A stretch of 64,000 nt of DNA from Nitrospira sp. (GCA_016873495.1 VGXC01000010.1:1-64000), one strand, 5' to 3'; shown: positions 45,680 through 54,410, numbered from the stretch's first letter. Made by a program: numbers and translations. The notes: a model not told the origin generated them from the letters alone.

Positions 45680-46261
45680 GCCGACGTCGCCTGTCATCCT
45701 GATTCGGCTCCAGTGTTTCTCGCACCATTAGGCGGTATTCTAGGAATCTACGAGCCGGGGCCAGGCCGCCGATGGACCTATTCTGCATTTGCTGTCTTGG
45801 CCAGTTTCCCCTTTCCTTCCCGGTAGAGTCTCGCCGGGCTAGTTCGCTCCTCCGGCGAATTCGGATCGCGCTTCGGCACACCCGCTGGAAATAATCGCGC
45901 GTATAAATAGGAGAAAGGGGCGGGATAGGTCGCCCTCTAACCCGCCTCTAATTTCGTCTGGGAGGGGAGCGCTCATTCATTCTCTCCGCAGGTGAGGAGA
46001 GAAAAGCAAACGCGGAAACAGGTCCTTTAGCGGCCTGTCCCCGGACACTTTTTATTTTTAGAGCTGCGGCTGGAACGGATGCGCGCTGAGGTGTGCGGCA
46101 TAGCGCGAAGCTGCTCATCGCAAGCTGTGTGGCGCCGCGAGCCGTTCTTCTAATCCGATGAGGCGAGCGGCCAACAGTAAGACGGAAAAGAGGAGCCTTT
46201 CGTCAGCGCATCATGCCGCCGCCGAATGCGCGCGCCGTTCGTCAGCCGTGGCTTTTGGCTT
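45680..46261. other. Non-coding gap between the kinase and ilvD genes
   Basis: About 580 bases between convergent genes with no recognisable gene. It carries several hairpins: GGGGCGGG paired with CCCGCCTC (45917-45948), CTCTCC with GGAGAG (about 45982-46002), and ACAGGTCC with GGCCTGT followed by a T-rich stretch (46018-46060). These could end transcription from both sides. Short ORFs show no conserved features. Confidence 0.45.
46018..46060 (+). terminator. Terminator-like hairpin with T-rich tail
   Basis: ACAGGTCC (46018-46025), loop TTTAGC, then GGCCTGT (46032-46038) with one bulged base, followed after CCCCGGACAC by TTTTTATTTTTA. Its loop and stem resemble the terminator at 41752-41786. 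It could serve the kinase gene, although it is 340 bases past that stop. Confidence 0.4.
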
Positions 46262-47938
46262 CTAGCTTGTAACCGCTCCCTCGGATGCCGACGACACGTG
46301 GCGGGCGTACTTGGCCATCACGCCCATCGTGTAGCGAGGCGCCGGCGCCTTCCACTTGGAGAGCCGCGCCTTGATCTCCTTGGCCGTCAGCTCCACGTCC
46401 AGCCGGCGCTTGGCGATATCGAACACGATCATGTCGCCGTTCTTGACCGCGGCGATCGGCCCCTTCTTGGCCGCCTCGGGGGCCACGTGGCCGGCCATGA
46501 GGCCGTGCGTGGCGCCGGAGAACCGTCCGTCGGTCAGGAGCGTGACCGAATCCCCCAGCCCTTCGCCCACGATGGCGGCGGTCACGCCCAGCATCTCGCG
46601 CATGCCGGGTCCTCCCGCCGGCCCTTCGTAGCGGATCACGACCACATCGCCGGCCTTGATGCGCCCCGCTTTGACGGCGGCGAAGGCGGCTTCCTCCCGG
46701 TCATAGACCTTGGCCGGGCCGCGGAACTTCAGCATCGAGTGGCCTGCCACCTTCACTACGCAGCCTTCCGGCGCGAGGTTTCCTTTCAGGATCACCTGGC
46801 CGCCGGTAGATTTGAGCGGGTTGGACAAAGGCCGCAGGACTTGCTGCCCCGGTGTTTCGGTCGCACCCTTGGCCTCTTCCCCGATGGTCTTGCCGGTCAC
46901 GGTCGGCTGGTTGGGATGGAGAAGGCCTGCGTCCAACAAGCGCTTGGCCACGAGCGTGGTGCCGCCGGCCGCGTAGAGGTCCGAGGCCGTGAAGCGTCCG
47001 CCCGGCTTGAGATCCGCCAGCAGCGGGACCCTCCGGTTGATCTTGTCGAAATCGTCGATCGTGAGTTTCACGCCCGCTTCCCGCGCCACGGCGAGCAGGT
47101 GCAGGACGGCGTTGGTTGAGCCGCCGGTCGTGGCGACCGATGCGATGGCGTTCTCGATGGACTTGCGCGTGATGATCTTGCGCGGCCGCAGGTCCTGTTT
47201 CAACAGGTCCATGACCATCTGGCCGCAGCGAAAGGCGACGTCGTCCTTGTGGCTGTCCATGGCCGGGACCCCGTTCATGCCCATGGGGGAGATGCCCAGG
47301 AATTCGAAGGCGATGGCCATGGTGTTGGCGGTGAACTGGCCGCCGCAGGCGCCGGGGCCGGGACAGGCATGGTCTTCTAAGTCTTTCAATTCGACATTGC
47401 TCATCTTGCCGGAGGCATGTTTGCCCACCGCTTCGAAGACGTCCTGAATCGTCACGTCGTGGCCCTGGAAGGTGCCGGGCATGATGGAGCCGCCGTAGAG
47501 CATGAGCGAGGGGACGTTCAAGCGGGCCAAGGCCATGACCGTGCCGGGGATGGTCTTGTCGCAGCCGGAGAGGGCCACGACCGCATCGAAGAGGTGGCCG
47601 CGCGCGACCAGCTCGATGGAATCGGCAATGACCTCGCGGCTGATGAGCGAGGCCTTCATCCCTTCCGTGCCCATGGAAATGCCGTCGGAGACGGCGATGG
47701 TGTTGTACTCGATCGGTGTGCCGCCCGCCGCGCGAATGCCGGCCTTCACCCGCTCGGACAGTCGCCGCAGGTGATAATTGCAGGGCATGACCTCGATCCA
47801 GGTGTTGGCGATGCCCACCAGCGGTTTCGTGAGGTCCTCGTCGGTGAAGCCCACGGCCTTCAGCATGGCGCGGGCCGGGGCCCGGCCTGGGCCGTCTAAA
47901 AGGTCATGGCTCTTGTGTCGGGGGTCAATCGGCATCAT
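46262..47938 (-). CDS. ilvD: Dihydroxy-acid dehydratase
   Basis: Third shared enzyme of isoleucine and valine synthesis, dehydrating dihydroxy acids with an iron-sulfur cluster. The protein has 558 residues from ATG 47938, where GAGGAGCT lies just upstream; an open extension to 48046 overlaps the next gene and is unlikely. Cluster and active-site blocks are [39 protein letters not shown] and [19 protein letters not shown] near the C-terminus. Length is normal. The flavin reductase gene ends about 100 bases upstream on the same strand. Confidence 0.96.
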   Translation of the reverse strand: MMPIDPRHKSHDLLDGPGRAPARAMLKAVGFTDEDLTKPLVGIANTWIEVMPCNYHLRRLSERVKAGIRAAGGTPIEYNTIAVSDGISMGTEGMKASLISREVIADSIELVARGHLFDAVVALSGCDKTIPGTVMALARLNVPSLMLYGGSIMPGTFQGHDVTIQDVFEAVGKHASGKMSNVELKDLEDHACPGPGACGGQFTANTMAIAFEFLGISPMGMNGVPAMDSHKDDVAFRCGQMVMDLLKQDLRPRKIITRKSIENAIASVATTGGSTNAVLHLLAVAREAGVKLTIDDFDKINRRVPLLADLKPGGRFTASDLYAAGGTTLVAKRLLDAGLLHPNQPTVTGKTIGEEAKGATETPGQQVLRPLSNPLKSTGGQVILKGNLAPEGCVVKVAGHSMLKFRGPAKVYDREEAAFAAVKAGRIKAGDVVVIRYEGPAGGPGMREMLGVTAAIVGEGLGDSVTLLTDGRFSGATHGLMAGHVAPEAAKKGPIAAVKNGDMIVFDIAKRRLDVELTAKEIKARLSKWKAPAPRYTMGVMAKYARHVSSASEGAVTS

Positions 47939-48042
47939 AGCTCCTCGGTAATAAGGCTGCTGAAAACTGGTATTGGAACTGTCGCACAGGAGAGGGGGAA
48001 GGGTCAATATCGGATCAGGGCTTCGAGGCAGGGCCCAGGCCG

Positions 48043-48777
48043 TCAATCATCCGCCTCGCCGACGTCGTCGTACCACTTCTCTTTGCGAATCGGGCAGAGG
48101 CCTTTTTGACTGATGAGCCCGTAAATCTCACCGATCATCCCACTGTTGCCGCAGAGGTAGACGGACAGGTTCGTGACAGACGAAACCCGATCCGCGACCA
48201 GCGTGGTGACGCGGCCGGTCGTCCCGGTCCAGCCCGGCTCCGGCCGGGAGAGGGTCGTGATGAAGCGGAAATTGGGACGTTGTTTGGCCAGGGCCTCAAA
48301 TTCCTTCTGGTAATAGAGGTCCTTTTGGCTGCGGAGTCCCCAATAGAGAGTTACCGAGCGGGCAAAGCCGCTTTCCAGGAGATGGTCGAGCATGGAGCGG
48401 AAAGGTGCGATGCCGGTGCCGGTGGCGACGAACAGCAGGTCGCGCTGGCCGTCCTCCTTCAAGTAGAACGAACCGGCCGGTCCCTTGAACTGCGTCTCGT
48501 CCCCTTCTTTCAACCCGAACAGGTAGGTCGAACCAGGGCCGTCGGGGATCAAGTTGAGCAGTAGGGTGATGCGGCCCTTCTGGCTGGGCGGGGAGGCGAT
48601 GGAGTATGCGCGGGTGGCGGGGCGTGGAAACTTGGGATGGGGCACGTCGAACGAAACGAATTGTCCTGCCTTAAAGTGGATCTCTGCCGGGTCAGTCAGC
48701 CTGAGGCCGATCTCTCTGACATCGTGGGTAAGGTTTCTGACTTGGTCCACCTGGGCATGATGTAACTGATGGGGCAT
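48043..48777 (-). CDS. FAD-binding ferredoxin reductase-type oxidoreductase
   Basis: A 244-residue flavoprotein of the ferredoxin-NADP reductase superfamily. The FAD-binding motif is [13 protein letters not shown] near residue 55, the NAD(P) site is [21 protein letters not shown] near 115, and the C-terminal part has the [14 protein letters not shown] block. No iron-sulfur or cytochrome domain is attached. The start at ATG 48777 is favoured by alignment to the family; an upstream in-frame ATG at 48810 adds 11 residues. It probably moves electrons between NAD(P)H and an unknown carrier. Confidence 0.85.
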   Translation of the reverse strand: MPHQLHHAQVDQVRNLTHDVREIGLRLTDPAEIHFKAGQFVSFDVPHPKFPRPATRAYSIASPPSQKGRITLLLNLIPDGPGSTYLFGLKEGDETQFKGPAGSFYLKEDGQRDLLFVATGTGIAPFRSMLDHLLESGFARSVTLYWGLRSQKDLYYQKEFEALAKQRPNFRFITTLSRPEPGWTGTTGRVTTLVADRVSSVTNLSVYLCGNSGMIGEIYGLISQKGLCPIRKEKWYDDVGEADD

Positions 48778-48840
48778 GGTTGATATGCACACAAGGCCGG
48801 CAGGAGCCAATTCTAATGGAGCCCCTGCCGGCCTTAGGGC

Positions 48841-49221
48841 CTAGTCCTTCTTGGCTTTGCCCTTGCCTTTGGATTCCTTCTTCTCCGCGCCCTTCTCTTC
48901 TGTGTCGATCACCGCGCCGCTGTCCGCGTCGATGTGCACTTCCGTCACCTTATCGTCGGCCCCGGCGATCTCCACTTCCCAGACGGTCTTGTCGTGTTTA
49001 CGCTCCAGTTCGGCTTCGATCACTTTTCCGGGCACCTTCTCGGTGGCGGTTTTGATCGCTTGCTCGATCGTGACCTTGGCGGTCTTGGACATCTCCACCG
49101 CTTCCTTGGTTTCGTCCTTTTCCTTCTTGTCCTTGCTGCCGCTCCAGGCCGGTCCGCCATACACCAACAATGCTCCGACCAGCAGGGCCAAGCCGGTCGT
49201 CAATTTTCCAGTCGTGGTCAT
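48841..49221 (-). CDS. PepSY-domain protein with signal peptide
   Basis: A 126-residue exported protein. ATG 49221 has GAAGGAGGCGCG upstream; the open frame further upstream is not a gene. It starts MTTTGKLTTGLALLVGALLVYGGPAWSG, a signal peptide with a probable cleavage site at AWS-G. The mature domain AIKTATEKVPGKVIEAELE then WEVEIAGADDKVTEVHIDADSG fits PepSY, which modulates proteases or binds cations. It ends with a lysine-rich tail. It belongs to a run of envelope-stress-type genes with the CpxP-like gene upstream. Confidence 0.85.
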   Translation of the reverse strand: MTTTGKLTTGLALLVGALLVYGGPAWSGSKDKKEKDETKEAVEMSKTAKVTIEQAIKTATEKVPGKVIEAELERKHDKTVWEVEIAGADDKVTEVHIDADSGAVIDTEEKGAEKKESKGKGKAKKD

Positions 49222-49276
49222 GATCGCGCCTCCTTCGGTATCGGGCGAGAGCAGTCTTCTGCCCCTCATCCGGTGT

Positions 49277-49888
49277 TTAGTGTTTGGGCTCTGTTTTTTC
49301 CGTGTCCTTCTTCTCTCCCTTCGCGGCGCCATGCCCTTTCATCATGCCGCCGTCCTTATGCCCTTCTTTGGGCCCGTCCTTGTACTTCTTCATCATCGCC
49401 TCGTGGACCGCCTTGACCCGCTGGCTCTGTTCCGGCGTCAGCAGGGCCATCGCGTCCCGCCGAGCTTTGATCGCCGCGATGCGAAGGGCCACTTCCTGCA
49501 ATTCGGCCTGCTTCATCTTATCCTCGATGACGGACAATGCCGTCTTGTCGTCCTCGATCAAGGCCTGCAGTTCCCGCTCCGCGACCATGATGTCTGCCTC
49601 TGTCTTGATGCGGGTCTTGTCCAAGTCGAGCTGGATGGCTTTCAGCTTGGCGACCTGCTCGTCCGTCAGCCCCATCTCCTTCTGTGACTGGAGCAGCCCG
49701 CGAAGTAGGTGCCCGGTGCTGGCATGGTGTCCGCCCATGCCGTGGCCATAGCCGTGCCCCTCGCAACAGCCGTGCTTCCCGCCGGACTCTTTGCCGTGCC
49801 CGTAGCTGCCGTCGGCCCAGGCCGGCTGCAGGCCGACCCCCAATAGGGCCGCGACCGTCACGATTCCTTTCACGATGCGTGGCAACAT
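49277..49888 (-). CDS. Spy/CpxP-like periplasmic protein
   Basis: A 203-residue exported protein with a signal peptide (IVKGIVTVAALLGVGLQPAWA). It has a His/Gly-rich stretch (SYGHGKESGGKHGCCEGHGYGHGMGGHH), which may bind metal, then a long helical region carrying two LTxEQ motifs, LTDEQVAKLK near residue 74 and LTPEQSQRVK near 154, typical of the Spy/CpxP family of envelope-stress chaperones and metal-responsive sensors. The C-terminal tail is rich in K, G and E. GAGGAAC precedes ATG 49888. Confidence 0.84.
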   Translation of the reverse strand: MLPRIVKGIVTVAALLGVGLQPAWADGSYGHGKESGGKHGCCEGHGYGHGMGGHHASTGHLLRGLLQSQKEMGLTDEQVAKLKAIQLDLDKTRIKTEADIMVAERELQALIEDDKTALSVIEDKMKQAELQEVALRIAAIKARRDAMALLTPEQSQRVKAVHEAMMKKYKDGPKEGHKDGGMMKGHGAAKGEKKDTEKTEPKH

Positions 49889-49907
49889 ACGTTCCTCCTT
49901 CGTTGCG

Positions 49908-50132
49908 TTAGGAATGTCTCGCCGGCTCTTTGGCCCGGCAAGTGTCGATGCCCATCAGTTTCCAGGCCGGGCAGAACCCGGCGATTCCGCTTATCAGGGC
50001 GATGGCGCCTACCAGGTAGACGGCAATCACGGCGCCAGCGGAGATATCGGCCAGGTAGCCAATAGTCACCAGGGTGCCCCCTACTATAACCCGGATCGTC
50101 CGCTCGATGAGGCCCAGATTGCATGTCATCAT
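49908..50132 (-). CDS. DUF2892-type small membrane protein
   Basis: A 74-residue protein with two hydrophobic helices (TIRVIVGGTLVTIGYLA and AVIAVYLVGAIALISGIAG), joined by a short loop, and the typical ending FCPAWKLMGIDTC. That is the DUF2892 (YgaP-like without rhodanese) family, often near metal or sulfur genes. GGGAGGTG precedes the ATG pair at 50132 and 50129. It lies 20 bases from the CpxP-like gene on the same strand. Confidence 0.82.
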   Translation of the reverse strand: MMTCNLGLIERTIRVIVGGTLVTIGYLADISAGAVIAVYLVGAIALISGIAGFCPAWKLMGIDTCRAKEPARHS

Positions 50133-50162
50133 GACACCTCCCTGTGTTGGGTTCCAACGAGG

Positions 50163-50801
50163 TCAGCGGCCCAAGAGTCCGCCTTCCGCCTTGAGGGCGT
50201 TGATCATGAACTGCACGGCCAATGCCGCCAGCAACAGGCCCATGAAGCGGGTGATGATCTTTTCTGCGATCGGGCTGAGCCACCTGGCTCCATGGCTGGC
50301 CAGCGCGAAGGTGATATAGCTTGCCAGACCGACCCCGACGAGGCAAGCCAGCAAAACCATCCGCTGGCCCAAGCCCTGGGTTTGGGCATCCAAGAGAATA
50401 ATCGTCGATATGGCGCCTGGTCCGGCCAGCATCGGCATGGCCAGCGGCGTGATGGCCACGTCGGCCTTGTCGGCGCCGGCGGCGGTCTCCTCGGCGGTTT
50501 CCTGCACGGCGGACCGCTGGGCGCGCAACATGTCCAGCGCGATCAGGAGCAGGATCAGGGCGCCGGCGATCTGCAAGGCCGGCAGGGTTATGCCCATGAC
50601 TTTGAACAGGGTCTGCCCGATCAGCGCGAAGGTGCCCAGGAACCCCACCGCGGCCAGGCAGGCGACGCGCGCGATGTGTAGCCGTTGGGACACCGAATCC
50701 CTAGCGGTCATGGCCAGGAATGCCGGCACGGCGGCGATCGGGTCCACGATCACGAAGAGGGACCCGAAGGCGAAGAGGGCATATTCCATGAACTTCAGCA
50801 C
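50163..50801 (-). CDS. MarC-family membrane protein
   Basis: A 212-residue integral membrane protein with six hydrophobic segments, such as YALFAFGSLFVIVDPIAAVPAFLAM and ILLLIALDMLRAQ. The conserved TPLAMPMLAGPGAISTIILL motif near the middle identifies the MarC/UPF0056 family, whose transported substrate is unknown. It starts at GTG 50801; an in-frame ATG 12 bases later is possible. It is 31 bases from the DUF2892-like gene, probably in the same transcript. Confidence 0.87.
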   Translation of the reverse strand: MLKFMEYALFAFGSLFVIVDPIAAVPAFLAMTARDSVSQRLHIARVACLAAVGFLGTFALIGQTLFKVMGITLPALQIAGALILLLIALDMLRAQRSAVQETAEETAAGADKADVAITPLAMPMLAGPGAISTIILLDAQTQGLGQRMVLLACLVGVGLASYITFALASHGARWLSPIAEKIITRFMGLLLAALAVQFMINALKAEGGLLGR

Positions 50802-50831
50802 GGCGTCATTCCATCCTTTCGGCCTCCCGTT

Positions 50832-51869
50832 TCAATCCCGGCCTGTCTGGCGCAAGAGGTCGGCGCGCGGGTCTTGGTGGGGTCTGCGTCCAAGTTGCTC
50901 GTAGAGCTTGAGGTCCTCCTCCGAGATCGAGCCGGGCATCACAATCTGGAGCGTGAAAAACAGGTCTCCATGCCCTCCCGATGCGGCCGGAAGCCCCTTA
51001 CCCTTGAGTCGGAGCTTGCCCTCTGCCTTGCTGCCGGCCGGGACTTTGACCCGCACCGGGTCCGTGAGCGTCGGCGCCAGCACCTCCGCGCCCATGGCCG
51101 CCTCCCAAGGCCAGACGGGGAGGATCACATGCACGTCGCTGCCCTGGCGGCGGAAGATCCGATCCGACTCGACGAGCACGCGCAGATAGAGATCGCCGGG
51201 CTTGCCCCCGTTCGTGCCCTGCTGCCCCTTGCCCCCGACCCGGACACGGGTGCCGTCCTGGACGCCGGCGGGGATGCGCACCTCGATGGTTTTGGTCTCC
51301 ATGCGGCTCCCGGCCCCTCCGCAGGTCTGGCAGGGACGGCTTTTCTGCCGGCCCGTGCCGTTGCACGTGCCGCAGGGGGTCGGCTCGGAAATCTCCAGAC
51401 GCCGCGACACGCCCGTGAGCACTTCGCGCAAGGTCAGGTGGACGTCCGTTTCCAGGTCCTCGCCCTGGACGGCGAACCCGCGGAAGCCCGCTCCGCCGCG
51501 AGGCTGCGACCGGCGGCCGAAGAGGGACTCGAAAATGTCGCCGAAGTCCTGCCCGCCCCCCGTCGAGCCGGGCCTGCCGGACATTCCCGGGCCCGCGCCA
51601 GCCTGTTGCCTGGCCTTCTCGTAGGCCTCCGCTTCCTGCCAGCGATGCCCGTAGCGGTCGTATTTTTTTCTGGTCTCCGGGTCGCCGAGGACCTCGTGGG
51701 CTCCGTTCAGTTCCTTGAACTTCTTCTCCATCTCCGCCTTCCGCGCGCCCCCGTGCAGATCGGGATGATACTGGCGGGCCAGCTTGCGGTAGGCTTTCTT
51801 GATGTCGTCCTGGGTCGCGGTTCGGGCGACGCCCAGGATCTCATAATAATCACGTTCAGTAGTCGCCAT
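50832..51869 (-). CDS. DnaJ/CbpA-type co-chaperone with half a zinc finger
   Basis: A 345-residue J-domain protein: J-domain at 1-70 with HPD at 35-37, a Gly-rich linker, then the C-terminal substrate-binding region beginning EDLETDVHLTLREVLTG. Canonical DnaJ has four CxxCxGxG repeats, and CbpA none. Here two are present, C166-x2-C169 and C180-x2-C183 (CGTCNGTG and CQTCGGAG), so one zinc site at most can form. The C-terminal VRVPAGSKAEGKLRLKGKG-type block is intact. It probably partners with DnaK, perhaps with altered zinc-dependent activity. Confidence 0.88.
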   Translation of the reverse strand: MATTERDYYEILGVARTATQDDIKKAYRKLARQYHPDLHGGARKAEMEKKFKELNGAHEVLGDPETRKKYDRYGHRWQEAEAYEKARQQAGAGPGMSGRPGSTGGGQDFGDIFESLFGRRSQPRGGAGFRGFAVQGEDLETDVHLTLREVLTGVSRRLEISEPTPCGTCNGTGRQKSRPCQTCGGAGSRMETKTIEVRIPAGVQDGTRVRVGGKGQQGTNGGKPGDLYLRVLVESDRIFRRQGSDVHVILPVWPWEAAMGAEVLAPTLTDPVRVKVPAGSKAEGKLRLKGKGLPAASGGHGDLFFTLQIVMPGSISEEDLKLYEQLGRRPHQDPRADLLRQTGRD

Positions 51870-51978
51870 GAAGGACCTTTCTCATGCCGTCGCGCCTGAC
51901 TTGCAGCTTAAGTCCTTGTGCGGGGGTTTTCAAGGGCGGGGCGGCGAAATGCGCGCAGGGGCCGGAGCGAACAGGGAG

Positions 51979-52941
51979 CTACCGGGTCGAACCGGCCTTG
52001 GCCCGTGCCATCATCTTGCAATAGGAGCAGATCTCGGCGGTGGTGGGTTGGCTGCAGGTCGCACAGGGGTGGAGGGTGGCCCGATCTTTTTCGGCCATCG
52101 ACGGAGGGGCCGGTTGCGCCTGCCCTGAGCCCTGTTGAAGGGCCCTGGCCTGCTTTTCGAGGAAGCCGCAGTAGAAGGCCTGCTTGGTTCCCGGCGATTC
52201 CGTCTCCAGGCGGTTCAGCACTTCCTTGTACAACAGCATCTTGGAGCCCTTGGCCATGGGGCATTCGTCCACAATGTAGTCGATCCGGTTCAGGACCGAA
52301 TAGGCCGCGACCTCCCGTTCGGAAAGCCGGTACAGAGGCTTGACCTTTTTGGCGAATCCCTCGACCGAGGCGGGGAGGCTGGGCCCTTGCTTGTCCAGAT
52401 ATTCCTCCTGCCAGTGCAGCACGTTGCCCAGCAAGCGGGAGGCCTCGTCGTCCAGGTTGTGGCCGGTCGCCATGACGTCGTAGTGCTGCTCCACCGCGGC
52501 CCGGTTGAACTGGTACCGCTTGATCGTGCCGCAGGTCGAGCAGGTGGGCCGGTGGATCAGGTCGGCCAGCTCGCGGATGCCGGCCCCTTCCTCCTCCTCG
52601 ACCTTGTGGATCAGCAGTTTCGCCTCGTGCGTGCGGGCGACGCTGTCGGCGAATTGTTGCACTTTCTCGCGGGACTTGGTCGAGTAGCCGGGAATGCCCA
52701 GGTCTACGTAGAGGGCATCGGCCTTATAGCCCAGCTTGAGCAGGATGTCCCAGAGGGCGAGGCTGTCCTTGCCGCCGGACACGGCCACCAGGATGCGGTC
52801 GTCGCGGCCGAACATCCGCTCCCCTTTGATCGCGCGGGTGACTTGCTCCAGGACGAACTCGTTGAAGCAGGCTTTGCAGAAGGCGGCATTGTGGCGCGGC
52901 AGCCCGATCACCGCTTTGATTTTGCACTTTTTGCAGTTCAT
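51979..52941 (-). CDS. TtuA-like tRNA thiolation enzyme (PP-loop ATPase)
   Basis: A 320-residue protein of the TtuA/TtcA family. The N-terminal zinc site uses C3, C6, C22 and C25, and the PP-loop SGGKDS is at 55-60. Cysteines C134, C137 and C227 stand where TtuA of Thermus thermophilus has its 4Fe-4S ligands (C130, C133 and C222). The ATGHNLDDEA motif follows at 158. A second zinc motif is at the C-terminus (CATCSQPTTAEICSYC). The neighbour at 53028 encodes a ThiS/MoaD-like carrier ending in Gly-Gly, which is the sulfur donor type for TtuA (TtuB). Likely product is 2-thiouridine at tRNA position 54. Confidence 0.85.
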   Translation of the reverse strand: MNCKKCKIKAVIGLPRHNAAFCKACFNEFVLEQVTRAIKGERMFGRDDRILVAVSGGKDSLALWDILLKLGYKADALYVDLGIPGYSTKSREKVQQFADSVARTHEAKLLIHKVEEEEGAGIRELADLIHRPTCSTCGTIKRYQFNRAAVEQHYDVMATGHNLDDEASRLLGNVLHWQEEYLDKQGPSLPASVEGFAKKVKPLYRLSEREVAAYSVLNRIDYIVDECPMAKGSKMLLYKEVLNRLETESPGTKQAFYCGFLEKQARALQQGSGQAQPAPPSMAEKDRATLHPCATCSQPTTAEICSYCKMMARAKAGSTR

Positions 52942-52948
52942 CTTTACA

Positions 52949-53022
52949 TCAATGGTGAATGTTCAATTTTCAATGATGGGAGGCTCTTCCCATTGATCAT
53001 TCAACATTGAGCATTGAACATT
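52949..53022. repeat. Inverted repeat of TTCAATG units between ttuA-like and ttuB-like genes
   Basis: Left arm AATGTTCAATTTTCAATG (52958-52975) and right arm CATTGATCATTCAACATT (52991-53008) pair with a few mismatches, around a short G-rich centre. A further ACATTGAGCATTGAACATT copy (53004-53022) extends the right side. The arms are simple-sequence variants of ATTCAA/CATTGA and no gene uses this region. Confidence 0.6.
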
Positions 53023-53027
53023 AGGCG

Positions 53028-53222
53028 TCAGCCGCCGGAAATCACCGGCCTGATCTCCACCTGGTCCTCGTCTTTCAGCAACTCGTCTTCCGTGACCAGA
53101 TCGTCCCCGCGGATCACCAGATGGGCTTCCACGACCAGATTCAGATCGCGCAGCAGATCCTTGACGCGCTTGGGGCCCGGGATTTCAACCTGACGCTCGG
53201 GATGGCTGAGTGTGACGCGCAT
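53028..53222 (-). CDS. ThiS/MoaD-like sulfur carrier protein (TtuB-like)
   Basis: A 64-residue ubiquitin-fold protein ending in Gly-Gly (RPVISGG), the site of adenylation and thiocarboxylate formation. It has the beta-grasp pattern VTLSHPERQVEIPGPKRVKDLLRDLN, and the acidic loop DDLVTEDELLKDEDQVEIRP. It starts at ATG 53222; an upstream open frame runs through the repeat at 53228-53300 and encodes nothing sensible. The adjacent TtuA-like gene makes a tRNA-thiolation carrier role more likely than ThiS or MoaD for cofactors, though either is possible. An activating E1-like enzyme is not in the window. Confidence 0.82.
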   Translation of the reverse strand: MRVTLSHPERQVEIPGPKRVKDLLRDLNLVVEAHLVIRGDDLVTEDELLKDEDQVEIRPVISGG

Positions 53223-53227
53223 GTGAC

Positions 53228-53300
53228 TGGTGAAAGTAAAAAGTAAAAAGTGCAAACCGGACGATGCCTATTCTACACCTTTCACCTTTCACTTATCACA
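53228..53300. repeat. Inverted repeat, GTGAAAGTAAAAAG type, copy 1
   Basis: Left arm GTGAAAGTAAAAAGTAAAAAG near 53230-53250 and right arm ACCTTTCACCTTTCACTT near 53277-53294 are imperfect reverse complements with a loop of about 25 bases. It lies directly between the sulfur-carrier start and the galT stop. A second copy sits before copA at 62674-62767. Confidence 0.6.
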
Positions 53301-53303
53301 GTG

Positions 53304-54308
53304 CTATAGTTCCGCTTCCCGCAGGAACTTGGCCGCTTCCTCCGGCGTAACCGGGTTGATGTAGAAGCCGGTGCCCCATTCGAAGCCTGCTACCTGGGTC
53401 AGCTTGGGAATCAGCTCGATGTGCCAGTGGTAGAACTCGCCGGTTTTCTCGTGCAGCGGGGAGGTGTGCAGCACGAAATTGTATGCCGGATGCGTGAGAA
53501 CTTTGTCCATCCGTCGCAAGGCTTCCGACAGAATGCGCGCGAGCAGCTCGAACTGGGTTTTCTGGCTTTCCTCGAAATAGGCGGCGTGCCGCTTGGGCAG
53601 AATCCACATTTCGAACGGAAACCGGGGCGCGAAGGGCGTGAGGCAGATGAATTCCTGGTTGTCCGCCACGATCCGTTCCGCGTCGGAGAGCTCCTGCCGG
53701 ATGATGTCGCAGTAGATGCACCGTTCCTTCTGCTGGTAATGGGTGCGGCAGCCGTCGATCTCCGCCAGCACGCTGGTGGGGGTGACCGGCAGCGCGATCA
53801 GTTGCGAATGGGTATGTTCCAGCGTGGCCCCGGCCGCTTGCCCGTGGTTTTTGAACACCAGGATGTACCGGAACCGCTGGTCCCGCTTGAGGTCCACGAT
53901 CCGGTCTCGATAGGCCCAGATCACATCCTCGATCCGCTTGGGCGGCAAGTCCGCCAGCATGTCCTTGTGGTCCGGGGTCTCGATGATGACCTCGTGGGCG
54001 CCGATGCCGTTCATCCGGTCGTACATGCCGACGCCTTCCCGCCCCATCTCTCCCTCCACCTGCAGGGCGGGGAACTTGTTGGGCACGACCCGCACGGTCC
54101 AGCCCGGCAGGTTCGGCTCGCCGGCCTGCGGCCGGTAGGCGAGGATTTCCTTGGGCGTGAGACGCTCCTGGCCGGGGCAGAAGGGGCAGAGGGCCACCGA
54201 GGTCGGCCGCACCGGCGCATGGTGGACAAAATCGTGGGGCCGGCCGGCCCGGTCGGTCGAAATGATCACCCAGCGACCGACGATGGGATCACGGCGTAGA
54301 TCAGGCAT
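53304..54308 (-). CDS. galT: Galactose-1-phosphate uridylyltransferase
   Basis: A 334-residue enzyme of the Leloir pathway that swaps UMP between UDP-glucose and galactose-1-phosphate. Zinc ligands C41 and C44 are in CPFCPGQE, the active-site histidine motif is HTHSQ (165-169), and the C-terminal ligand motif is HWHIELIPKL. The opening LRRDPIVGRWVIISTDRAGRP is the family's N-terminus. Length is near the family norm. The GH57 gene lies directly upstream on the same strand, which suggests a role in storage polysaccharide or galactose use. Confidence 0.94.
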   Translation of the reverse strand: MPDLRRDPIVGRWVIISTDRAGRPHDFVHHAPVRPTSVALCPFCPGQERLTPKEILAYRPQAGEPNLPGWTVRVVPNKFPALQVEGEMGREGVGMYDRMNGIGAHEVIIETPDHKDMLADLPPKRIEDVIWAYRDRIVDLKRDQRFRYILVFKNHGQAAGATLEHTHSQLIALPVTPTSVLAEIDGCRTHYQQKERCIYCDIIRQELSDAERIVADNQEFICLTPFAPRFPFEMWILPKRHAAYFEESQKTQFELLARILSEALRRMDKVLTHPAYNFVLHTSPLHEKTGEFYHWHIELIPKLTQVAGFEWGTGFYINPVTPEEAAKFLREAEL

Positions 54309-54410
54309 CAGGCGACTCCATCCAACGATGAACGCAGCATGCGGAATGTGAAACGGCGGAGATCGATCCCATTGTACAGCGTTCCTCTGACTGCATTCAG
54401 CATTATTTTC

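Noticed and set aside
46226-47119. A 297-codon plus-strand frame opposite ilvD
   Set aside because: His/Arg/Gly-rich shadow of ilvD with no conserved features.
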